Origin: Longimicrobium sp.
GTDB taxonomy: Bacteria > Gemmatimonadota > Gemmatimonadetes > Longimicrobiales > Longimicrobiaceae
Assembly: GCA_036389795.1 (NCBI GenBank)
Contig: DASVWD010000020.1
Coordinates: 1-47,987 of the forward strand
DNA length: 47,987 nucleotides
Reading direction: 5' to 3'
Under the pieces are notes generated by a model. The model had not been told where the DNA came from. It saw nothing but the letters and a program-made list of their open reading frames with translations, and made no database searches. Position numbers and translations under genes: made by a program. Shown here piece after piece: positions 43,044-47,987 of this stretch; positions within the stretch are counted from its first letter, which is position 1, and each line of letters starts with the position of its first letter.

Positions 43044-44501
43044 GTGAACGTTGCGCGTCTGCTGCTGCCGGCGCTGAGGTGGAGCGCCGAGTCTGGATTC
43101 GAGGGGTTCCGGGAGACGATCGAGCGGGGGCTGGAGCTGGGCGTCGGCGGCTTCATCCTCTTCGGCGGGGAGGCGGACGCGGTGCGCGGGCTCACGGCCG
43201 AGCTGCACCGCCGCTCCCCGCACCCGCTGCTGGTGGCGAGCGACCTGGAGCGCGGGGCGGGGCAGCAGTTCCGCGGCGCCACGCCCCTGCCCCCGGCCGC
43301 GGCCATCGGCTTCCTGGGCGACCCGGAGGTGACGGAGCGCGCGGGGGAGCTGACGGCCCGCGAGGCGCGCGCGCTGGGGGTGAACTGGGTCTACGCGCCG
43401 GTGGCGGACGTGGACCTGGAGCCGGAGAACCCGATCATCGGCGTGCGCGCGTTCGGGACGCACAGCGGCGAGGTGGCGGCGCAGGTGGCGGCGTGGGTGC
43501 GCGGGTGCCGGCGCGGGGGCGCGCTCTCGTGCGCCAAGCACTTCCCCGGGCACGGGCGCACGGTGGGCGACTCGCACGCGGAGCGCCCCACCGTGGCGGT
43601 GCCGCGCGAGGCGCTGGAGGACGACCTGCGCCCCTTCCGCGCGGCCATCGACGCGGGCGCCGACACGGTGATGACGGCGCACGTCTCCTATCCGGCGCTC
43701 GATCCCACGCAGCTGCCGGCGACGCTCTCGCCCCGCATCCTGGGCGGCGTGCTGCGGGGGGAGATGGGCTTCGGCGGGCTGGTGGTGACCGACGCCATGA
43801 TCATGGAGGGGCTCACCGAGGGCGGGAGCGAGGCGGGCGCGGCCGTGCTGGCCATCGCGGCCGGCTGCGACGCGCTCCTCTACCCGCAGGACGCCGAGGC
43901 GGTGATCCGCGGCGTGGAGCGGGCGGTGGAGGACGGGCGCCTCCCGCGCGCGCGGGTGGAGGACGCGGCGGCGCGGATCGCGGCGGCCGCGGAGCGCGTC
44001 CGCGGCCCCGCGGCGGGCGAGGTGGGGCGCGAGGAGGACCGCCGCTGGGCGCTGGAGATCGCGGTGCGCTCGCTGCGCGTCTGCCGCGGGGAGCCGCGGC
44101 TGCCCCGGGGCCCGGTCCGGCTGCTCGAGATCGAGGACGACGCGGGCGGGCCGTGGCCGCCGTACCCGCGCGACGCCTTTCCCGCGGCGCTCCGGCGCGC
44201 GGGGGTAGAGCTGTCGGACGGCGGCGCGCCGCTGGTGACGCTCTACTCCGACATCCGCGCCTGGAAGGGGCGGCCCGGCATCTCGGCCGCGGCGCGCGCG
44301 CGGGTGCGGGAGATCGCGGCGGAGGCGCCCGACGCCACCCTCCTCCTCTTCAGCCACCCGCGCCTGGCGAACGAGGTCCCCGAGCCGCGCCACCTGCTGG
44401 CCGCCTGGGGCGGCGAGGCGATCATGCAGGAGGCCGTGGCCGCGTGGCTGCTGGGGGAGACGGGTGGGATGGCCGGCTTCGCGACGGGGTTCGACCGCTA
44501 G
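43044..44501 (+). CDS. nagZ: Glycoside hydrolase family 3 beta-N-acetylglucosaminidase
   Basis: This 485-aa cytoplasmic enzyme has no signal peptide. It removes GlcNAc from GlcNAc-anhydroMurNAc muropeptides. GH3 motifs are KHFPGHGRTVGDSH (the His-Asp general acid pair of NagZ) and the nucleophile Asp in VVTDAMIMEGL. The barrel ends near residue 330. A C-terminal domain of about 150 residues (LPRGPVRLLEIEDDAGGPWP, ATLLLFSHPRLANEV) is absent from short Gram-negative NagZ and resembles the two-domain Gram-positive type. It starts with GTG after GAGGAG. Neighbours complete the recycling pathway. Confidence 0.92.
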   Translation: MNVARLLLPALRWSAESGFEGFRETIERGLELGVGGFILFGGEADAVRGLTAELHRRSPHPLLVASDLERGAGQQFRGATPLPPAAAIGFLGDPEVTERAGELTAREARALGVNWVYAPVADVDLEPENPIIGVRAFGTHSGEVAAQVAAWVRGCRRGGALSCAKHFPGHGRTVGDSHAERPTVAVPREALEDDLRPFRAAIDAGADTVMTAHVSYPALDPTQLPATLSPRILGGVLRGEMGFGGLVVTDAMIMEGLTEGGSEAGAAVLAIAAGCDALLYPQDAEAVIRGVERAVEDGRLPRARVEDAAARIAAAAERVRGPAAGEVGREEDRRWALEIAVRSLRVCRGEPRLPRGPVRLLEIEDDAGGPWPPYPRDAFPAALRRAGVELSDGGAPLVTLYSDIRAWKGRPGISAAARARVREIAAEAPDATLLLFSHPRLANEVPEPRHLLAAWGGEAIMQEAVAAWLLGETGGMAGFATGFDR

Positions 44502-44573
44502 GCGACTGGTTGCAGGTCGTTGATGTTCTTCGGACCGCGCAGATCGCTTCGCAGCCTTGTCAGCGCGAGGTGT

Positions 44574-44683
44574 TCCGTAGGGGCGAGCATGCGAGTCCGA
44601 AGACAGGTGGCCTCGGCGCGAGTGGCCGCCTGCAGCACAGGGGCTGGCATCCGCCGGTCGAGGCATGCCTCGCCCCTACGGGA
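44574..44683. repeat. 110-bp fold-back (MITE-like) element
   Basis: Terminal inverted repeats of about 20 bp (TCCGTAGGGGCGAGCATGC at 44574, GCATGCCTCGCCCCTACGGGA ending 44683; one gap each) enclose a nested hairpin (CAGGTGGCC...GGCCGCCTG). The element lies between nagZ and a truncated prlF gene. It encodes nothing. Confidence 0.75.
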
Positions 44684-44725
44684 ATTTCCGATTGTACGAG
44701 CATCTGCACGGGAACCGAGGATCGT

Positions 44726-44929
44726 ATGTCCTGCTCGGAAGAGGCCGGCGCGCTCGAAAACGATCCCGTGCTCCAGGCCTACCTTGCGTTCTTGGAGCGG
44801 GAGATGGTCGCGCATCCGGAACTGATCCGGCCGCTGGATCCGGACGTCGTCGCCAGTGCGCGCGAACTGGTCGAAGGAATTCCGGTCGATCTGGATGAAG
44901 AGCTCGGGGAAGGTGCGTTTCTCCCCTGA
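44726..44929 (+). pseudogene. Truncated PrlF-type antitoxin (C-terminal part only)
   Basis: This 67-codon frame reads NDPVLQAYLAFLEREMVAHP, then LIRPLDPDVVASAREL and VEGIPVDLDEEL, which matches the C-terminal half of PrlF (SohA) antitoxins. The N-terminal SpoVT/AbrB swapped-hairpin DNA-binding domain is missing: the frame upstream is unrelated and a fold-back element ends 42 bp before the ATG. No YhaV toxin follows, only repeats. There is no clear ribosome binding site. It is most likely the relic of a prlF-yhaV pair damaged by insertion or deletion. It could still be an orphan short protein. Confidence 0.65.
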
Positions 44930-45008
44930 CACTGGATTCGTGTGGACTGCGGAGTAACCGGTTGGTGGCATCAGGGTCCCTGTCGACTCGCGACCCACCA
45001 GCAACGCC

Positions 45009-45052
45009 GAGTAGATCCCCCGGGTTGCTACCGCACCCGTCGGGACGACATC
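45009..45052 (-). repeat. GATGTCGTCC...GGATCTACTC element, minus strand
   Basis: An inverted copy of the family seen at 33185-33228, with the central GCGGTAGC(A/G)ACCCG block conserved. A CGCACTT heptamer tract starts 18 bp further on. Confidence 0.75.
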
Positions 45053-45070
45053 CGTCGGGTGTGCGCGCTT

Positions 45071-45105
45071 TCGCACTTCGCACCTCGCACCTCGCACTTC
45101 GCACT
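45071..45105. repeat. CGCACTT heptamer tract
   Basis: Five tandem heptamers (CGCACTT/CGCACCT) lie in the leader of the ampG-like gene, 45 bp before its ATG. Confidence 0.8.
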
Positions 45106-45147
45106 GATTTTGCAAACGGCGGGGCGGGTTCCTGACGAGGGGAGGGG

Positions 45148-46485
45148 ATGACCTTGGCCGACGACACCGCGGTTCGCGAGCACCGGTCCCCGTCGCTGTT
45201 CCGCATGTTCGGACAGCGCAAGATGGCGGCGATGCTGCTGCTCGGCTTCGCGTCGGGGCTCCCCTTCCTCCTCACCCGCGACACCCTCCAGGCCTGGCTC
45301 TCGGTGGAGGGGATCGACCTGGCCACGCTGGGCTTCGTCAGCCTCATCTCGTTCCCCTACACCTGGAAGTGGCTGTGGGCGCCCTTCATGGACCGCTACA
45401 CGCCGCCGTTCATGGGGCGCCGGCGCGGCTGGCTCCTCCTCCTCCAGGTGCTCCTGATGCTCGCCATCGCGGCGATGGCGCTGCACGACCCGTCGAAGGG
45501 GCTCCGGCTGCTCTCCGCCACGGCCATCGCCATCGCGTTCATCGGGGCGTCGCAGGACATCGTCTTCGACGCGTACAAGGCGGACGCGCTGGAGGAGCGC
45601 GAGCTGGGGGCGGGGGCCTCGATCGGCGTGCTGGGCTACCGCGTGGCCATGCTGCTGGCGGGGTCGCTGGGGCTGATCCTGGCCGACCGGCTCAGTTGGC
45701 CCACGGTCTACCTGATCATGGCGGCGCTGATGCTGGTGGGGATCGCGGGCACCCTGATCGCGCCGGAGCCGGTGCTGCGCGCGCCGCCGCCGCAGACGCT
45801 GCGCGACGCCGTGGTGCTGCCGTTCCAGGAGTTCTTCCAGCGCGCGCACGCGGGGCGGGCCATCGCGATCCTGGCGTTCATCGTCCTCTACAAGCTGGGC
45901 GACTCGTTCGCGGCGAACATGGCCACGCCGCTGCTGATCTCGGAGAAGGGCCTCGGCTTCACGCAGACGGACGTGGGGGTGGTGAAGAACGGGGTGGGGC
46001 TGGCGGCCACCATCGTGGGCGTGCTGGCGGGGGGGACGCTGCTGGCCAAGCTGGGGATCAACCGCTCGCTCTGGCTGTTCGGCATCCTGCAGATCGTAAG
46101 CAACCTGGGCTACTACACGCTCTCGCTGCGCGGGAAGGACTACGCGGTGATGACGGGCGCCATCACGGTGGAGAACTTCTGCGCGGGGCTGGGGACGGCG
46201 GCGTTCGTGGCGTTCCTGCTGGCGCTCTGCAACCAGCGCTTCTCGGCCACGCAGTACGCGCTGCTCTCCAGCCTGACGGCCGCGGGGCGCGACTTCCTGG
46301 CCTCGCCGGCGGGGGCGATCGCGGACAAGATGGGGTGGCCGGGGTTCTTCCTCTTCACCGTGGTGATCGGCATCCCGGGGCTCCTGCTGCTGCCGATCTT
46401 CGCGCCCTGGCACCGCGACGCGCCGCTGGGGGCGGCCGAGCACACGGGCGAGGTGGCGGAGGGGCCGGTGGTCGCGGAGAGGTGA
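45148..46485 (+). CDS. ampG: AmpG-like muropeptide MFS permease
   Basis: This is a 445-aa inner-membrane transporter with about 12 hydrophobic segments. The N-terminal block LLGFASGLPFLLTRDTLQAW, then FPYTWKWLWAPFMDRY and FIGASQDIVFDAYKADALEE, is the AmpG signature. Further family blocks are YKLGDSFAANMATPLL and TVENFCAGLGTAAFVAFL. It would import GlcNAc-anhydroMurNAc-peptides for NagZ, encoded just upstream. GAGGGGAGGGG lies right before the ATG. It is separated from nagZ by a fold-back element and prlF relic, so it is probably transcribed on its own. Confidence 0.93.
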   Translation: MTLADDTAVREHRSPSLFRMFGQRKMAAMLLLGFASGLPFLLTRDTLQAWLSVEGIDLATLGFVSLISFPYTWKWLWAPFMDRYTPPFMGRRRGWLLLLQVLLMLAIAAMALHDPSKGLRLLSATAIAIAFIGASQDIVFDAYKADALEERELGAGASIGVLGYRVAMLLAGSLGLILADRLSWPTVYLIMAALMLVGIAGTLIAPEPVLRAPPPQTLRDAVVLPFQEFFQRAHAGRAIAILAFIVLYKLGDSFAANMATPLLISEKGLGFTQTDVGVVKNGVGLAATIVGVLAGGTLLAKLGINRSLWLFGILQIVSNLGYYTLSLRGKDYAVMTGAITVENFCAGLGTAAFVAFLLALCNQRFSATQYALLSSLTAAGRDFLASPAGAIADKMGWPGFFLFTVVIGIPGLLLLPIFAPWHRDAPLGAAEHTGEVAEGPVVAER

Positions 46486-46707
46486 GATCATCGGTCCGGG
46501 CGTCTGTCCCAAGGCGGGTGAACCCGCGGCTACGACGGCGAAAAGCCCGCCTGCGCGGGCTCCTTCGTTGCATTTCCCGGCGCCGGTTCGTTCGGCCGGC
46601 TCCGCTCGGGCCCTCACCCGGCGCCGCTACCGCGTCGCCACCCTCTCCCAACTTCGGGAGAGGGTACTTTACGGGTTCGGTGAGGCGTCGCAGGGTTGCG
46701 TTCGTGG
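46486..46707. repeat. Intergenic hairpins downstream of the ampG-like gene
   Basis: AGCCCGCCTGCGCGGGCT (46544-46561), followed by CCTTCGTT, and CCCTCTCCC AACTTC GGGAGAGGG (46641-46664), followed by TACTTTACG, are terminator-like members of the dispersed repeat families. No gene is seen. Confidence 0.6.
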
Positions 46708-47987
46708 ATGGATGCGATGATTCGACGTGCATTGCCGGTGGTGATTTCTCTCGTCGCCGCGTGCGGGCCGGGGCGGCGTCCGGCGCCGGTGCCCGCGCCC
46801 GCGCCCGCCGCCGCGCCCGGACCGGTGGGTGAGGCGCCGCGCGGGGAGGGGCTGCCGCCGGTGCCGGCGCGCACGGGGCCGCTGGCGATCGACGTGGTCT
46901 ACCCGGCCGAGGGGGCGCAGCTCGCGGCGAGCGACAGCAACTTCATCTTCGGGAGCGTGGGGACGGGCGGGGCGCGGCTCACCATCAACGGCGCGGCCGT
47001 CGAGGTGGCGCCGAACGGGGCGTTCCTGGGCTTCCTCCCCGTGCCGCCGAACGGGGTCTACGACGTGGTCGCGTCGGCCAGCGGACAGCAGGCGACGCTC
47101 CGGCGCACGGTGCGCGTCCCGGCGCGGCAGGCGGCGCCCGCGGCGGGGGGCGAGCTGGCGTTCGTCTCCGGCAGCATCGGGCCGCGCGGGGTGGTGACGG
47201 TGGCGGAGGGGGAGGTCGTCGAGGTGCGCTTCCGGGCCACGCCGGGGGCGCGGGCGCGGATCGTCTTCCCCGACGGCACCTCGATCCCCCTCGCCGAGCG
47301 CGTGGCGACGGAGCGCGACGAGGGGTTCCAGCAGGACCTGGCGCTCCGGCCGCGCGAGTTCACCGAGTACGCGGGGTCGTTCCCGGCCAACCTCCCCCTG
47401 GTGGCCCGCGACCGCGAGGTGGGCGCGGCCACGCTGGTGGGGCCGAGGGCCGGCGCGGGGACGGCGATGCTCGAGCTGGTGCGCGGGACGGACACGGTGC
47501 GCGCGCCGCTGGAGCTGTCGCTGGGGGTGCTGCGCGCGGGGGAGGCGCGGGTGGGGGTGGCGGCGGGCCAGCGGGCGGACGGGACGGTGATCGCCACGGC
47601 GATCCCCGGCGGGGGGACGCCGTACCACTGGTTCTTCCCCAACGGCACGCGCTTCACCATCACCGGCGAGCGGGCGGGGGCGTACCGGGTGCGGCTGGCG
47701 GAGGGGCAGACGGTGTGGGTGGCCGCGAACGAGGTGCGCCTGCTGCCGCCGGGGACGCCGCTGCCGGCGGGGACGGTGGCGGCGGTGCGGCTGGCGCCCT
47801 CGCGCGACTGGGTGGACGTGCGGCTCACGGTGTCGGACCGGCTCCCGTTCGAGGTGCGGGCGGACAGCAGCCGGCTGGTGATCGACGTCTACGGGGCGGA
47901 GACGCGCACCAACTGGCTGCACTACGGGCCCGAGGACCCGTTCGTCCGCCGCGTGGAGTGGAGCCAGCCCGCGGACGACCGCTACCG
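46708..47987 (+). CDS. N-terminal part of an AMIN-domain protein, probable N-acetylmuramoyl-L-alanine amidase
   Basis: The frame starts MDAMIRRALPVVISLVAAC (lipobox-like VAAC; the ATG at 46717 is an alternative start) and runs off the right edge after 426 residues without a stop. A Pro/Ala spacer is followed by an Ig-like beta domain (residues about 60-140: VVYPAEGAQLAASDSNFIFG), more beta domains, an SH3b-like segment (YRVRLAEGQTVWVAANEVRL) and the beginning of an AMIN-like domain (WVDVRLTVSDRLPFEV...LVIDVYGAET). AMIN domains usually precede Amidase_3 catalytic domains, which would lie beyond the window. The location after ampG fits cell-wall turnover. Confidence 0.7.
   Translation, partial: MDAMIRRALPVVISLVAACGPGRRPAPVPAPAPAAAPGPVGEAPRGEGLPPVPARTGPLAIDVVYPAEGAQLAASDSNFIFGSVGTGGARLTINGAAVEVAPNGAFLGFLPVPPNGVYDVVASASGQQATLRRTVRVPARQAAPAAGGELAFVSGSIGPRGVVTVAEGEVVEVRFRATPGARARIVFPDGTSIPLAERVATERDEGFQQDLALRPREFTEYAGSFPANLPLVARDREVGAATLVGPRAGAGTAMLELVRGTDTVRAPLELSLGVLRAGEARVGVAAGQRADGTVIATAIPGGGTPYHWFFPNGTRFTITGERAGAYRVRLAEGQTVWVAANEVRLLPPGTPLPAGTVAAVRLAPSRDWVDVRLTVSDRLPFEVRADSSRLVIDVYGAETRTNWLHYGPEDPFVRRVEWSQPADDRY

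Noticed and set aside
42847-43047. Small plus-strand frame beginning MHHPLNAGRF
   Set aside because: It has no ribosome binding site, overlaps the nagZ start in another frame, and its second half is Arg-rich shadow sequence.

Overview
The window is GC-rich bacterial chromosome with no rRNA, tRNA or CRISPR that I can recognise. Several traits point to Gemmatimonadota, most likely a Longimicrobium-like member. These are very high GC, pinensin-type lanthipeptide leaders, many secreted proteins and lipoproteins, abundant two-component signalling, and intergenic regions packed with short dispersed repeats. The taxonomic call is inference from recall of such genomes, not a search.

Layout. 1-6763 is mostly minus strand: a possible transposase tail, a small Zn-ribbon membrane protein, a TetR regulator, a permuted NlpC/P60 hydrolase, a Panacea antitoxin with a RelE/ParE-like partner, and a three-gene signalling operon (HD-GYP response regulator, GAF-PAS-HisKA protein without an ATPase domain, receiver-like protein without the phosphoacceptor Asp). 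7743-15201 holds two exported proteins of unknown function, an AraC regulator, an M1 peptidase fused to a catalytically dead beta-lactamase-like domain, a CehA/McbA PHP hydrolase and queD. 15424-24894 holds an AI-2E-family permease, a NuiA-type nuclease inhibitor, a TPR protein convergent with a 46-residue lipopeptide gene, a large secreted DNA/RNA non-specific endonuclease, and a PAS histidine kinase. 25094-33145 is minus strand: a phosphotransferase, an M48 peptidase, a PheS-like ligase with a terminator in its leader, and an ABC exporter-kinase-receiver operon. 33430-38291 holds a lipoprotein, a nuclease-like/PIN two-gene module, two tandem lanthipeptide precursors and a gamma-glutamyltransferase.

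38878-47987 is a plus-strand peptidoglycan recycling island: murQ, an unknown 154-aa protein, anmK, a HEAT lipoprotein, nagZ, an ampG-like permease and the start of an AMIN-domain amidase. Together these would import anhydro-muropeptides, remove GlcNAc, phosphorylate anhydro-MurNAc and convert MurNAc-6-P to GlcNAc-6-P. A truncated prlF antitoxin and a fold-back element interrupt the island.

Intergenic space is dominated by at least six recurrent repeat families: GAAGGATCTACTC elements, heptamer tracts, a 145-bp element, a GTTGAAGCC/fold-back family, a CCCTCYCCC family and CACGCAGAG-type hairpins. The candidates most worth following are the orphan lanthipeptide pair, the NuiA/NucA-type pair, the TPR/lipopeptide pair, and the small two-gene toxin-like modules.
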